NCBI RefSeq assembly: GCF_016583565.1
Contig: NZ_NRRF01000004.1
Location: 1 to 64,000 of the forward strand
Direction of reading: 5' to 3'
DNA length: 64,000 nucleotides
DNA from: Thiocystis violacea
Lineage (GTDB): Bacteria; Pseudomonadota; Gammaproteobacteria; Chromatiales; Chromatiaceae
Shown: positions 37,802 through 47,868 of the stretch, in pieces
Layout of the letters: each line of letters opens with the position of its first letter
Numbering within the stretch: the first letter of the stretch is position 1
The notes under the pieces: model-generated
Databases searched by the model: none
What the model saw: only the letters and a program-made list of their open reading frames with translations
Told to the model about the DNA's origin: nothing
Program-made: the position numbers and the translations under genes

Positions 37802-39997
37802 TCATTCGACGAAGACCGTCGCTTGCGCGGCACCGCCCTGACCATCGATCACGGACAGGGTCACGAAGCCAGGCCCATCCGGCGTCCAGCGCGCACTGCG
37901 CCCGAACGGCACGCGACTGAAGGGAGCGCCGTTGGCGAGCCAAGTGAAGGGCGGCACGCCACCGCGAACCTTCACGACCAGATCGGCCGCCCGACCTGAG
38001 CTGAGCCCGAGATCCACGCGCGCCCCCTCGGGCGGATAGGCGATCTCGGGCCGATCAGGGGCTGAGCCCAGCCCCCCTTGAGACGCCGCCGTGCGCACCC
38101 GTCGCATCGGCGGCGGGAGATCCGATCGGCTGCTCGCGAGGAGGATCCCCGGCGGCGCCGGCGCTAGCGGCGTCGGGGGACCGAGTCGCGCGAAGGCCTC
38201 GAGCAGAATGGGCGCGGCCGCATCGATGCCGATGAGGCCAGGCACGGGTGCGCCATCCGGCCGACCGACCCAGACACCGGCCACGTGACGACCGTCGAAC
38301 CCCAGGGCCCAGGCATCGCGATAGCCATAGGAGGTTCCGGTCTTGAACGCGATCGAGCCCGCCCGCGCGACGCCGGGCGTCGGCACCCCGGACAGGATGG
38401 AGCTGACATACCAGGCCGCGCGCGCATCCAGCACCCGCCCGGAGCCCAACACAGGGCTGAACTCGCGCGGGACACCCAGCCCGCCCGACCCGACGGCAGC
38501 ATCCTTGATCTCCCGTAGCTCGACGGCCTGCCCGCCGCGCGCCAGGGCGGCATAGAGACGCACGAGATCCGTCAAGGTGACGCCGACACCGCCGAGCCCG
38601 ATCGCCAACCCAGGTGGCGACAGATTCGGCAAGGCGGGCCTGGCGCCGGCGCGGCGCAGACGGGCCACCAGCCGCGCCGGCCCGACCGCGTCCAGCAGCG
38701 TGATGGCGGGGATGTTCAGCGAGCGCTGCAGGGCGCGGCGCAGGGTGACCGTCCCCTGAAACTCCCGGTCGAAATTGGTCGGTACATAGCCGGCGAAAGC
38801 GCTCGGCCGATCCTCGATCAGACTCTCCGGGTGCGCGATGCCATCCTCGAAGGCAAGGCCGTAGATGAGCGGCTTCAGCGTGGAGCCGGGCGAGCGCGGC
38901 GCCCGGGTCATGTCGACATAGCCCTGGCGTTCGACCGCGATCGGGTCCGCGGATCCGATGGATACCAAGACCTCGCCGTCGGCATGCCGCGCCAGCAGCA
39001 GGGCAATGGACACCTTGTCGCCGAACGGCTGGACCCGCTCCGCCACCAGCCGCTCCAGGCGCCTTTGGAGTTCCGCGTCGATCGTCAGTCGCAGCCGATG
39101 GCGCCCCGGATGGGCGGCCCGCTGACGCTCGGCGAGATGCGCCGCCAGCATGGGGAATGAGCGACGCACCCGAGGGAGAGGCTCCGCGAGCGCCGCGCGC
39201 AGAGCGAGCCCATCGATCAAGCCCGCGGCCTGGGCGCGCTGGAGGATGACATCCCGTGCCCGCTGCGCCGCGCCCCGATCGCGGTCGGGCCGCCGGGCCT
39301 CCGGGGCCTGGGGGAGCGCGACCAGCAGCGCAGCCTCAGCGGTGGTCAGCCGCCCCGGCTCCTTGCCGAGCCAGGCGATCGCCGCGGCGTGGATCCCCTC
39401 GAGGTTGCCGCCGTAGGGCGCCAGGGTCAGGTAGAGGGTCAGGATCTCGTCCTTGCTCAGCTGGCGCTCCAGCGCCAGGGCCGCGCGGATCTGACGGAGC
39501 TTACCGCCCAGGTGCCGCGTGGAGCGACCGTCCAGGAGACGGACGGCCTGCATGGTCAGCGTCGAGCCGCCGGAGACGATATGACCCTGGGTCGCCCACT
39601 GCCAGGCGGCACGCAAGAGCGCGCGGACGTCGACACCCGCGTGCGCGCGAAAGCGGCGATCCTCGACGAATTGCAGCAGGCGCAGATACTCGGGGTCGAC
39701 CTCCCCAAGCGCGACCGCCAGCCGCCAGCGGCCGCCCTCCACGGTGAAGGGCCGCAGCAGTTCGCCCTTGCGGTCCAGAACCAGGGTCGAGGTCGGCGGG
39801 TGGACGTCAGGAAGCTCGGCACCAGCGATCCAGGCATCCACGCCGAGCCAGGCGAGGGCGAGAAGGCTTGCCGAGAGCCCCGCGAGGAGCGCCGTGATGC
39901 GCAGCCTGAAGGCCAACCTGGGAGATGTCTCGACGCTGCCCCGCACCTCTGATCGCCACCCGCGTGTCAATGGACCGGACGAACGGGATGTCTCCAT
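37802..39997 (-). CDS. pbpC: Penicillin-binding protein 1C
   Basis: This bifunctional peptidoglycan synthase has 731 residues: a membrane anchor (about 32-56), a glycosyltransferase domain with catalytic E112 (FVEDRRF) and the GGSTLTMQ motif, a transpeptidase domain with SxxK (STLK, near residue 372), SxN (SLN) and KTG (near 549), and a C-terminal BiPBP_C domain (about 640-731). In E. coli pbpC follows yfhM, the alpha-2-macroglobulin, in the same order as here, with 106 bases between. The pair is thought to repair the wall after protease attack. Confidence 0.95.
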   Translation of the reverse strand: METSRSSGPLTRGWRSEVRGSVETSPRLAFRLRITALLAGLSASLLALAWLGVDAWIAGAELPDVHPPTSTLVLDRKGELLRPFTVEGGRWRLAVALGEVDPEYLRLLQFVEDRRFRAHAGVDVRALLRAAWQWATQGHIVSGGSTLTMQAVRLLDGRSTRHLGGKLRQIRAALALERQLSKDEILTLYLTLAPYGGNLEGIHAAAIAWLGKEPGRLTTAEAALLVALPQAPEARRPDRDRGAAQRARDVILQRAQAAGLIDGLALRAALAEPLPRVRRSFPMLAAHLAERQRAAHPGRHRLRLTIDAELQRRLERLVAERVQPFGDKVSIALLLARHADGEVLVSIGSADPIAVERQGYVDMTRAPRSPGSTLKPLIYGLAFEDGIAHPESLIEDRPSAFAGYVPTNFDREFQGTVTLRRALQRSLNIPAITLLDAVGPARLVARLRRAGARPALPNLSPPGLAIGLGGVGVTLTDLVRLYAALARGGQAVELREIKDAAVGSGGLGVPREFSPVLGSGRVLDARAAWYVSSILSGVPTPGVARAGSIAFKTGTSYGYRDAWALGFDGRHVAGVWVGRPDGAPVPGLIGIDAAAPILLEAFARLGPPTPLAPAPPGILLASSRSDLPPPMRRVRTAASQGGLGSAPDRPEIAYPPEGARVDLGLSSGRAADLVVKVRGGVPPFTWLANGAPFSRVPFGRSARWTPDGPGFVTLSVIDGQGGAAQATVFVE

Positions 39998-40103
39998 GGA
40001 CTCCTGCCCGCCATCATGCCCCGAAGCGCCCGGTCAATCCCGTCCCAATCGTCATCGAACGGCCGAGGCCCGCCAGCCTCGCCAGCCCGGCTCCACTGCG
40101 CGC

Positions 40104-43100
40104 TCAAGGCGCGGGCTCGACGACCTCCACCCGCCCCGTCTCCGTCCAGGCACCGAGTCTAGGCCGATACATGTCCTCGACCCTGGCCGCCGGATGGGCG
40201 AAGACGCCCGGCGAGACCGCCCGCAGGCGATAGGCGAGCTGGAACTGCGTGGAGTCGCTTGCCGAGCGATCCACGGCGGCAACGAAGCGGTCCGCGCGAA
40301 ACTCGGTGTGCGCGGCCTGCTCCGCCAGCCCCAGCCAGCGGATGTCCTTGATCTCGCCCGCCTTGATCAGATTCGGATTGTCGATCTCGAGCCCGGCCGG
40401 GAGCGGATCGTCGACGATGAGTCGGGCCTGACGCCGCCGATCCGCCGTGACCGTAATGACAGCGACCAGGCGTTCGCCCTGATCGAGGCGGGCCAGCGTC
40501 GTCCGTCGCCCCTCCAGATCATAGTAGGCCCGCTCGATGCGATAGCCCTGGCCGCCAGCCGGCTGAGGGACACGCGGCACGCCCGTGGTCGTCACCACCG
40601 CCTCGACGGACGCGCTGCCGCTGTTCTCGATCATCAGGGGCCGACTGGCCAAGACGGCGTCTTCCAGGCGGCGATACAGCGGTCCCTGCGTCGGCTGGCC
40701 GTCGACGACCAAGGCCGGCTGGGCGGCCCCCTCGATGAGCGCGTGGGCCGCAAGCAGGAGCCAGGCCTCTTCTTGCGTGCTCGTGCTACCCGTCGTGGAC
40801 CACTGATCCTGCAGGCGCCGCGCGAGCGCCTGGACATCCACCACCGGCGTTCCCACCTCCGCGGCGAGTGTCAGCAGGCCCGCCCCGTCGCGCAGCGCCG
40901 AGCCGAAGTCGCCCCGCCACGCCTCCTGGTCGTCGGCCTGCGCGCTCGCGAGCATGCCGAGGGCGTTGCGGAACAGGGTATCCGCCCGCGGACGGTCACC
41001 GTAGAGCGCCAGCGCGGCCCCGAGCTGCGCCTTGGCCAAGGGCGTGGCGAAGGCGTCGAGCTTGGTATCGGCGTAGTAGCGCAGGTCGCCGATCGCCGCA
41101 CGCCCGTTGCGCGCCAGCACATAGAGCGCATAGGCGACATCCTGACCGCCCGCGCTGAAGTCGGACGCATAGGCGACACCGTTGTGCAGGTTGTCGAGCG
41201 CCATGTCGAAGGCGACGCCCGGAATCGCATAGCCCGACTCGCGGGCGCGGGTCAGGAAGTCGCCGACATAGGCATCCAGCCAGAGGTCCCCGCCGCCCGA
41301 GGCACCCCAGAGCCCGAAGCTGCCATTGCTGGATTGATTCGCCAGGATCTGGGCGATCGCGTCCCGCACGCGCGCCTGCGCCTGGCCTTCGCCCGCCAGC
41401 ATGAGCGACTGGGCGACGTCATTCAGGTAGAGCAAGGGCAAGGCCCGGCTGGCGAGCTGCTCGCTGCAGCCATAGGGATAGCGGTCCAGGGACATGAGCA
41501 GACCGGCCACGTCCAGCCGTCCGGCACCCCCGATGGAGACCAGCAGAGTGCCGGTCCCGGCGATCCGCTCGGACAACAGAGAGGCGTCCAGACGCAGCGC
41601 GCCACCCGCGGGGAGCGGCATCAGGCGCGTGTCGCTGGTCCTCGGCGCATTCGAGCGGACCGGCAGGGTCAGCGTCTTGAGCAGATCCTGGCCGTCCGGG
41701 GTCCGCAGCACGATGCTCAGGCGATCGTCACCAATCGTCTCGGCCTGGATCGGCACGCTGACCTGCTGACGTCCACCCGCGGGCAGACTCACCTGAAACT
41801 CGGCCGACTCCGATGGAACCTGGGCGTGCCCGCCAGAGGTCGCGACCCGCACGGCGACCTCGCCCGCCGGCCCCTCGACATGGGCGAGTCCGAGCCGCAG
41901 ACGCGAACGGTCGCCGGGCGCCAGGAAACGCGGCAGCGAGGGCGTGACCACGATGGGATCCCGCACCAGCAGATCCTGGACCGCATGGCCGACGCCATCG
42001 GCCGTCCAGGCCATGGCCATGACCCGCACCCTGCCGTTGAAGTCCGGGATCGCGACCGCGACGCGCGCGCGGCCCTGTTCATCCAGCGCCAGGATGCCGG
42101 AGTGGTAGGCGACCAGTTCCTCCGTCGGCGGCGGCCCCTCGATGCTCAGCAGGCTGCCGTCACCCCCCGAGCGCACGACGCCGGGCACACCCTGCATGCG
42201 GTCGATGAGCTGACCGTAGAGGTCGCGGATCTCCATGCCGAGCCGGCGCTGGGCGAAATACCAGTCGTCCGGTGCTGGCGCCTGGTAACGGGTGAGGTTC
42301 AGGATGCCGACATCCACCGCGGAGACGGTCACGTAAGCGGCCTGCCCAGCGGACAGCTTGCCGACCGACACCGGGATCTCGATGGTCTGACGCGGCTTCA
42401 CGGTGCCCTGGAGCGCGGGCGGCACATCGATTGACAGCGCCAGCTTGCGCTCCTGCGGATCCACCCCGGCCCAGGTCAGGCCGATGGCGCGCGCCGGCAT
42501 GCGACGGGCCTGCAGATCCATGGGGCGGTAGAGCACGGCCGTCACATAGGCGCCCGGACCCCAGTCCGCGGTCACCGGCAGCTCGACCGAGGCACCCGAC
42601 TCCGGCACGTCGACGGCCTGCATGGCGATGACACGATCGTCGATCACCATGACCAGGGCCGTCCCGGGAAAGCGTGGCTCGATGCGCACCCGGGCCCTGT
42701 CGCCGATGCGGTAGTGGGCCTTGTCGAGCGAGACCTTCAGCAGGTCCGGCGTATCCTGCGCCTTGGGCTCGACGTACCAGCCGGCCTCGAAGTCCAGATC
42801 GGCGGGTAGGACTGCGCCATCGTGCGTCTCCAACGCCAGGCGGTAGGCGCCCCAATCCACCGCGGACTCGATCCGGCCGACATCCGACTGACCGAGGTCG
42901 AGCGTCCCGTCGGCGACGCGCTGCGTCGCGGTGATGGGCTCGTAGTCCCAGGTCCCGTCGGACTCATACCACTGGAAGCTGGTCTGCAGACGCGACAGGG
43001 TCCAGCGCACTCCATCGAGCGCGACGCGCCGACCGGCGGGGTCGATGGCGATCACCTCGAAGCGGGCATTGCCGCCCTCCTCGACCGCGCCATCGAAGAG

Positions 43101-45620
43101 CGGTTTGACGCCGATGCGGACCTGTTTCGACGCGACCGGCAGGGTCAGCCCGCGTTCGATCGGCCGCCCACCCTCCTCCAGCACCCGCACCTGGATGTCC
43201 GCCACCAGCAGCTTGCTGGTGGGCGGGATCTCGGGCACATCCAGGGCGACCTGGGCCTGACCGGCCGCATCCGTACGCCCGGCGGGCAGGGGTCCGCCGA
43301 TCGGCTCCAGGGACTCGCTCTCCAGACCGAACCTGTAATCCGGGAAGGCCGCCAGCCGGTCCGTCGGCTTGAGCTGGATCTCGCCCTCGAGCGCCAGTCC
43401 GCCCGCGGGTGCGCCGTAGAGAAAGCGGGCGTCGAGCGCAAGCGCGGGCGGATCCTCCGGATCCATGGCCTTGACCTGCGCGCCGAGTTCGAAGGTCAGA
43501 CGCTCGGGCTCGAAGTCCTCGACCAGGAAGGCCAGGTCCGCGAGTGCCGGCCCCTTGGGATCGCTGTAGATGGCAGCATGCCAGGTCCCGCGCATGACCG
43601 TCCTGCCGAGCGCGATGCTCGCCTGGTGCCCGCCTTGGCCCTGGTCCTGCGTGACCTGCCTGAACTGCTCGATCCCATCCGGGCGCTTGACCAGGATGGT
43701 CATGGGGAGATCGCTCACCGCCCGCCCCCGGGCGTCCCGCACCAGGGCGGTCAGATGCACCGTCTCGCCTGGCCGATAGGCCCCGCGCTCGCTGACCAGA
43801 TAGACATCCAGCGGTTTGGGCGGCGGGCGCCCATCGACGCCCCGATCGCTCAGATCGAAGGGTGTCTGCGTCAGATCCAGGAAGGCATAGTCGCCGTCAC
43901 GACCCTCGGCGACCAGCAGCGCCGGCGCATTGCCGCCAGTCCCGCGCAGCAGGCCCGGCTCGAAGCGCGCATACCCCCGAGCATCCGTCGTCGCGCGACC
44001 CAGGATGTCGTTGTTCACCGCGACCAGGCGGAGCTGAGTCGCGTCCGCGGGCGCCGCGGTGGAGAGCGATCGCACCAGGGCGTGCAAGCCGTCGTTGCCC
44101 GCGAGGGAGGCGAGCCCCAGGTCCGTGACGATGAACCACTGAGTAGCGCGCTCATCCTCGTCGTCCGTGGCATTGTGCGGGCGCGCGGTCATGGCGTAGA
44201 CACCGGGCTCGAAGTCCTTGATCAGGGCACCCACTGGAACGGCCGTCGTCACCTCGCGGTTCAGCTCGGACTTGACCTCGAGGGTGCCGCTCCAGACGGA
44301 CTCCCCGGTGTGCTCCGCGATACGGTTCGCGTCCCACTGCCCCAGCTGCTTGCGGAAGACGCCGTCCTCCATCGCCTGGGTCAGGGATCGGTCGCCGATG
44401 CGGTAGACCCGCGCGTCCACCTGCTCGGTATTGACCGAGACCACGGGGATGGCGGCGTCTCCACCCTTGGGCAGTACATAGGCGCGGCCCAGAAATCGCA
44501 CCATGGGCGAGCGATCGCGGACGTAGATATCCAGATCCGAGCCTTTGAGCAAGGTCTCGCCATCCGCGGCGGGGAGCCCGGCGCGCACCAGAACCCGATA
44601 GCGCTCGCCATGCCTGACGCCATCGATACAGATCTGCTTCGCCTCGGGCTCGATCGGCAAATCGGTGCGGTCGGCGACGCGGACGAAATCGGTCAGATTC
44701 GGCGCCTTGGTCGCCAGCGGCTCGCTGAACTGGATGCAAATGCGCGGGCTGCTGGCGTCCGAGTCGACCTCATGACCCGTCACCCGGAACCCGTGCTCGG
44801 CGACCAGCCTGTCGTAGGTTTGCCGCACCTCCCTCGCCTCTGCCAGGGCGAGCGAGTCGCGCGTCGCCCGAATCGCCAGGCGCCATTGCTTGCGCTCAGC
44901 CAAGGCGAGACCAAGCAGGGCCAGTGCCGCGGCGCGCGTCTGCTCGCTCCGGGCATGCAGACAGGCATTGATGGCCGCACTGCTCGACTGCTGCTGGAAA
45001 CGTCGCTGGCCTTGCCAATCGGCGGGCTTGGCCGCCATGGATGCCCGCACGAGGTCCGTCCAGAGCCGTGGATCATCCGGTGTCAGGCGCAGCGCCTGGG
45101 CATAGAGAGTAGCGGCGCGCTCGGGCTCCTTGGCCTCGAGCGCCGTCCCCGCCTGAGCGATGAGCGTCTCCAGGCGCTGATCGGGGCGCGGCGCGCCCTG
45201 GATGCGCGCCGCCAGCCTGGTCGCCTCATCGCGCTCTCGCGCCGGCAGGAAGCCGAGCGCCGCCATGGCGGCGGCGTTCTGCTCGGACGCCCCGGCGCCG
45301 CCCTCGAGGATGCGCCCGGAGATGGCGCCATCGAAGGGTCGCGCCTCGTCATAGCTCTCCTTCAGGAAACACCACTCGGCCTTGACGTTGTAGGTAAATG
45401 CCTTGCAGCGAACGTCCTCCTGACAGGCCGTCTTGCAGGCGTCCAGCGAGACCGACTTGAGCGTGGCGTAATCCCGTCCGAAATAGTCGAGCCCCGGGGA
45501 CACCGCAAGCGCGCGGTCCGCCGCGAACGCTGGCGCGCACAGCAGCAGGAGTCCAACACACAACAGCGACGTCAAGCATCTCGCCGGGCGCTGGAATGAG
45601 ACTGACGACGAGCAGGACAT
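40104..45620 (-). CDS. Bacterial alpha-2-macroglobulin with N-terminal PAN domain
   Basis: The 1838-residue exported protein starts at 45620 with AGGAG 8 bases upstream. It has a signal peptide (to about residue 34), a PAN/Apple-like domain (about 40-105, with four cysteines in DACKTACQEDVRCKAF-WCFL), a helical TPR-like stretch (about 130-270), many MG beta domains, and the thioester motif PYGCSEQ near residue 1383 inside the CUB/TED region, followed by the receptor-binding-like end. Such proteins trap proteases that enter the periplasm. E. coli YfhM is a lipoprotein; here no lipobox Cys follows the signal peptide (APAFA-AD), so this form is probably soluble or secreted. It lies upstream of pbpC. 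Confidence 0.92.
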   Translation of the reverse strand: MSCSSSVSFQRPARCLTSLLCVGLLLLCAPAFAADRALAVSPGLDYFGRDYATLKSVSLDACKTACQEDVRCKAFTYNVKAEWCFLKESYDEARPFDGAISGRILEGGAGASEQNAAAMAALGFLPARERDEATRLAARIQGAPRPDQRLETLIAQAGTALEAKEPERAATLYAQALRLTPDDPRLWTDLVRASMAAKPADWQGQRRFQQQSSSAAINACLHARSEQTRAAALALLGLALAERKQWRLAIRATRDSLALAEAREVRQTYDRLVAEHGFRVTGHEVDSDASSPRICIQFSEPLATKAPNLTDFVRVADRTDLPIEPEAKQICIDGVRHGERYRVLVRAGLPAADGETLLKGSDLDIYVRDRSPMVRFLGRAYVLPKGGDAAIPVVSVNTEQVDARVYRIGDRSLTQAMEDGVFRKQLGQWDANRIAEHTGESVWSGTLEVKSELNREVTTAVPVGALIKDFEPGVYAMTARPHNATDDEDERATQWFIVTDLGLASLAGNDGLHALVRSLSTAAPADATQLRLVAVNNDILGRATTDARGYARFEPGLLRGTGGNAPALLVAEGRDGDYAFLDLTQTPFDLSDRGVDGRPPPKPLDVYLVSERGAYRPGETVHLTALVRDARGRAVSDLPMTILVKRPDGIEQFRQVTQDQGQGGHQASIALGRTVMRGTWHAAIYSDPKGPALADLAFLVEDFEPERLTFELGAQVKAMDPEDPPALALDARFLYGAPAGGLALEGEIQLKPTDRLAAFPDYRFGLESESLEPIGGPLPAGRTDAAGQAQVALDVPEIPPTSKLLVADIQVRVLEEGGRPIERGLTLPVASKQVRIGVKPLFDGAVEEGGNARFEVIAIDPAGRRVALDGVRWTLSRLQTSFQWYESDGTWDYEPITATQRVADGTLDLGQSDVGRIESAVDWGAYRLALETHDGAVLPADLDFEAGWYVEPKAQDTPDLLKVSLDKAHYRIGDRARVRIEPRFPGTALVMVIDDRVIAMQAVDVPESGASVELPVTADWGPGAYVTAVLYRPMDLQARRMPARAIGLTWAGVDPQERKLALSIDVPPALQGTVKPRQTIEIPVSVGKLSAGQAAYVTVSAVDVGILNLTRYQAPAPDDWYFAQRRLGMEIRDLYGQLIDRMQGVPGVVRSGGDGSLLSIEGPPPTEELVAYHSGILALDEQGRARVAVAIPDFNGRVRVMAMAWTADGVGHAVQDLLVRDPIVVTPSLPRFLAPGDRSRLRLGLAHVEGPAGEVAVRVATSGGHAQVPSESAEFQVSLPAGGRQQVSVPIQAETIGDDRLSIVLRTPDGQDLLKTLTLPVRSNAPRTSDTRLMPLPAGGALRLDASLLSERIAGTGTLLVSIGGAGRLDVAGLLMSLDRYPYGCSEQLASRALPLLYLNDVAQSLMLAGEGQAQARVRDAIAQILANQSSNGSFGLWGASGGGDLWLDAYVGDFLTRARESGYAIPGVAFDMALDNLHNGVAYASDFSAGGQDVAYALYVLARNGRAAIGDLRYYADTKLDAFATPLAKAQLGAALALYGDRPRADTLFRNALGMLASAQADDQEAWRGDFGSALRDGAGLLTLAAEVGTPVVDVQALARRLQDQWSTTGSTSTQEEAWLLLAAHALIEGAAQPALVVDGQPTQGPLYRRLEDAVLASRPLMIENSGSASVEAVVTTTGVPRVPQPAGGQGYRIERAYYDLEGRRTTLARLDQGERLVAVITVTADRRRQARLIVDDPLPAGLEIDNPNLIKAGEIKDIRWLGLAEQAAHTEFRADRFVAAVDRSASDSTQFQLAYRLRAVSPGVFAHPAARVEDMYRPRLGAWTETGRVEVVEPAP

Positions 45621-45931
45621 GGCGAACACTCCTCTGAAACCATGGGCTTCTGAAACACAGGCGACGGAGAAACTCTAGTGCCTGGATCCAGCCGGGTAAA
45701 GGCGCTCGACGCGGCGCTAATCAGCACCTCAGGCGGCGACTCGCGAGCACAAGTCGCACACAATGCAATGACAAGCAAAATAAAGTGAATTCGGGAACTT
45801 CGCGCTTTTCCCTTAACACGCAGTTTCAGTAAGGGTTAAGATCCCATGGCTTGACCAAATCGATGGTCTCGCGTGCAGTGCAAGACGGCCATCGGCCATT
45901 CATCACAACAACCCATTTAGGAGGGTTCGTC
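45621..45931. other. Divergent intergenic region
   Basis: These 311 bases separate the alpha-2-macroglobulin gene from the membrane protein gene. No gene is seen. CCCTTA and TAAGGG flank 14 bases near 45810-45835, a short inverted repeat that could be an operator, and the region is AT-richer than its surroundings from 45770 to 45850. Confidence 0.35.
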
Positions 45932-46528
45932 GTGTCTAGTTCCGGAAAACAACAAAGCTCCTTGATGCTCGCACTTCTCCCGATCATCATCCTCTACGTC
46001 TGCACCATTGCGCTCTTCGCGCTCACCCGTGAAGATCTGGGCGGCACCAGTACCTACTGGCAGTACTTCATCCCCGTCGTCGCCGCCATCTCCATCATCA
46101 CCGCCTGGGGCAACGCCTACGCGCGTGGTGACTCGCGGCTGTTCTACCTGATCCGCCAGATCATCATCTGGGGCGCCTTCCTCTGGATGCTCATGCTGCT
46201 CCAGAAGGCCGGCGTCGATGCCTCGCTCGGCGGTCAGAAGACGACCATCACACTCATCATGGTGCTGGCCTTGGTCGCACTCTTGGTGGGCCTCTACCTG
46301 GACGCGAAGATGGTGTTCTACGCCGTTTTCCTGGGTTTCTGCGGCTATCTGCTGATCGACCCCTCGAACGCCGCCGTGCTGACCAAGCTCGGCGAAACCT
46401 TCAAGATCGCCGATGCGCAGAGCAAGCCGTTGACCATGGTCACGCTCGTCGCCGTCGCGGCCTTCCTCGTGAGCATCTTCCTGCTGCTCAGCACGCGCGG
46501 CTCCATTGCGGCTAGACGCTCACGCTGA
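45932..46528 (+). CDS. Membrane protein of unknown function
   Basis: The start is the GTG at 45932, which has a strong AGGAGGG site 7 bases before it; an earlier in-frame ATG at 45851 lacks one. The 198-residue protein has about six hydrophobic segments (roughly 11-32, 44-62, 74-92, 102-120, 122-140, 163-185), few charged residues between them and a short basic C-terminus (AARRSR). I do not recognise a family. It is followed by a hairpin (46537-46568) and the thioesterase gene, so it appears to be a single-gene transcript. Confidence 0.65.
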   Translation: MSSSGKQQSSLMLALLPIIILYVCTIALFALTREDLGGTSTYWQYFIPVVAAISIITAWGNAYARGDSRLFYLIRQIIIWGAFLWMLMLLQKAGVDASLGGQKTTITLIMVLALVALLVGLYLDAKMVFYAVFLGFCGYLLIDPSNAAVLTKLGETFKIADAQSKPLTMVTLVAVAAFLVSIFLLLSTRGSIAARRSR

Positions 46529-46536
46529 GCTTTAAG

Positions 46537-46568
46537 GTCGTCGGGGCCGGGCACAGTGCTCCGACGAC
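46537..46568 (+). terminator. Hairpin after the membrane protein gene
   Basis: GTCGTCGG (46537-46544) pairs with CCGACGAC (46561-46568) across a 16-base loop. No T run follows, so termination is only a possibility. Confidence 0.35.
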
Positions 46569-46767
46569 ACAGGGAGGAACGGCCCAGGAGGGGCATCGAA
46601 GAGGCGCCCGCCCGCCCCGGGATCCGGGTGTGGCGGGCACCCCACCCACCCGGCACGAACCACACCCACCCGGTTCCAGCGGGCAGCTCAAGTTCAGGAC
46701 CAGCGTCGGCGCCATCCCAGTCTCCGCGCCCCATTCGACCCGCAGCCAGAGCTTGGACGACAACGCC

Positions 46768-47199
46768 ATGCCAGACACCTTCGAGCACCGCATCGAGATC
46801 CGTCTCCATGACACGGACGCCGCGGGCCGGCTCTTCTTCGCCCACCTCTTCCGTCACGCGCACGATGCCTACGAGGCCTTCATGTGCGCGGCCGGTCATC
46901 CGCTGGCCGAGCTGATTCGCGAAGGCGGACTGCTGCTGCCGCTCACTCACGCGCAGGCGGATTATCGGCGAGCCATGCGCCATGGGGATCGGGTTCGGGT
47001 GCAGGTTCAGGTGCTGGAGCTTCGCCAGCGGTCTTTTTCGATCGGATACCGCTTCCTGAGCGATCAGGGTGAGACCCTGGCGACGGCGCGCACGATACAC
47101 GTCGTCATCAGCGAAGACCCTTCGACGATACCCGAGCTGCCGTCGGACCTCCGCGCCGCCCTCAGCGCCCGCTTGGCCGGAGATCCTCCGACGGAGTGA
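46768..47199 (+). CDS. Hotdog-fold acyl-CoA thioesterase (4HBT type)
   Basis: The 143-residue protein starts at ATG 46768 (MPDTFEHRIEI). The hotdog helix and active-site segment LHDTDAAGRLFFAHLFRHAHDAYEAF is characteristic of 4-hydroxybenzoyl-CoA/1,4-dihydroxy-2-naphthoyl-CoA thioesterases, with the Asp of DTDAAG as likely nucleophile or base. The substrate is not determinable; a quinone-pathway or general acyl-CoA role is possible. A second hotdog enzyme is encoded convergently 150 bases away. Confidence 0.82.
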   Translation: MPDTFEHRIEIRLHDTDAAGRLFFAHLFRHAHDAYEAFMCAAGHPLAELIREGGLLLPLTHAQADYRRAMRHGDRVRVQVQVLELRQRSFSIGYRFLSDQGETLATARTIHVVISEDPSTIPELPSDLRAALSARLAGDPPTE

Positions 47200-47348
47200 C
47201 CCGCATGGACTCGCGACACGCGCATAAGAGCGCGGGCGAGCGAAACAGCGTCCGGATGGATCGGACCTGCCCAGGCGGCTTCAACTCGCGCTAAGTCCAG
47301 GTCGATTCCGCCCATCCCGCCTGACAGACACGGCCTTGCGCCGCCCCC

Positions 47349-47702
47349 TCAAGGCAGCGGGATCTTCCGACCCTCGGCATCGAGCCGCACGAAGGTGATG
47401 CAGGTCGAGAAGATGGACGCCTCCTGCCCCGTCTCCAGATCATCCGCGAAGACACTAACCGTGTAGGTCAGCGAGGTCTTGCCGCGACAACTCTCGACCG
47501 CATCGAATCTCAGCACCGCGCCCTGATGGACGCCACGGTGAAATTCCACTCGATCCATGCCGATGGTCACGAAGCGACAACCGGGATTGTCCCGGCTCGC
47601 CGCAATCCAGCCGACCTCGTCCACCCACTTCAGCAGGCAGCCGCCGAACAGATGTCCGTAGTGGTTGAGATGCTCTGGCCTGACGACCGTATAGGTTTCC
47701 AT
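47349..47702 (-). CDS. Acyl-CoA thioesterase, YciA/cytosolic hotdog type
   Basis: The 117-residue protein begins METYTVVRPEHLNHYGHLFGGCLLKWVDEVGWIAA; the N-x-x-G-x-x-FGG-x-L-x-x-x-D pattern is the active-site signature of YciA/ACOT7-type thioesterases, and VEFHRGVHQGAVLRF continues the fold. It hydrolyses acyl-CoA esters, probably as a hexamer. The ATG at 47702 is preferred over the GTG just before it. The single-domain form is shorter than E. coli YciA (132). Confidence 0.85.
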   Translation of the reverse strand: METYTVVRPEHLNHYGHLFGGCLLKWVDEVGWIAASRDNPGCRFVTIGMDRVEFHRGVHQGAVLRFDAVESCRGKTSLTYTVSVFADDLETGQEASIFSTCITFVRLDAEGRKIPLP

Positions 47703-47868
47703 CACCCCTCACAATGCACTCACAAGGCGCTCAAGAACACGCCGAACCCGGCGAAAATGTCACCAAAACGTCATTTGAATGCGCTGGATCTATATTCTAC
47801 CTGTCGATGTCAGGGTATTTTTCGCCCCCGCAACACAAGAACGATACTAGAAAAGCACGGGGGCAATC

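Noticed and set aside
39744-45599. Two long plus-strand frames (39744-42434 and 42822-45599) opposite the macroglobulin and pbpC genes
   Set aside because: Antisense to well-supported domains and Arg/Gln/Gly-rich, without recognisable motifs.
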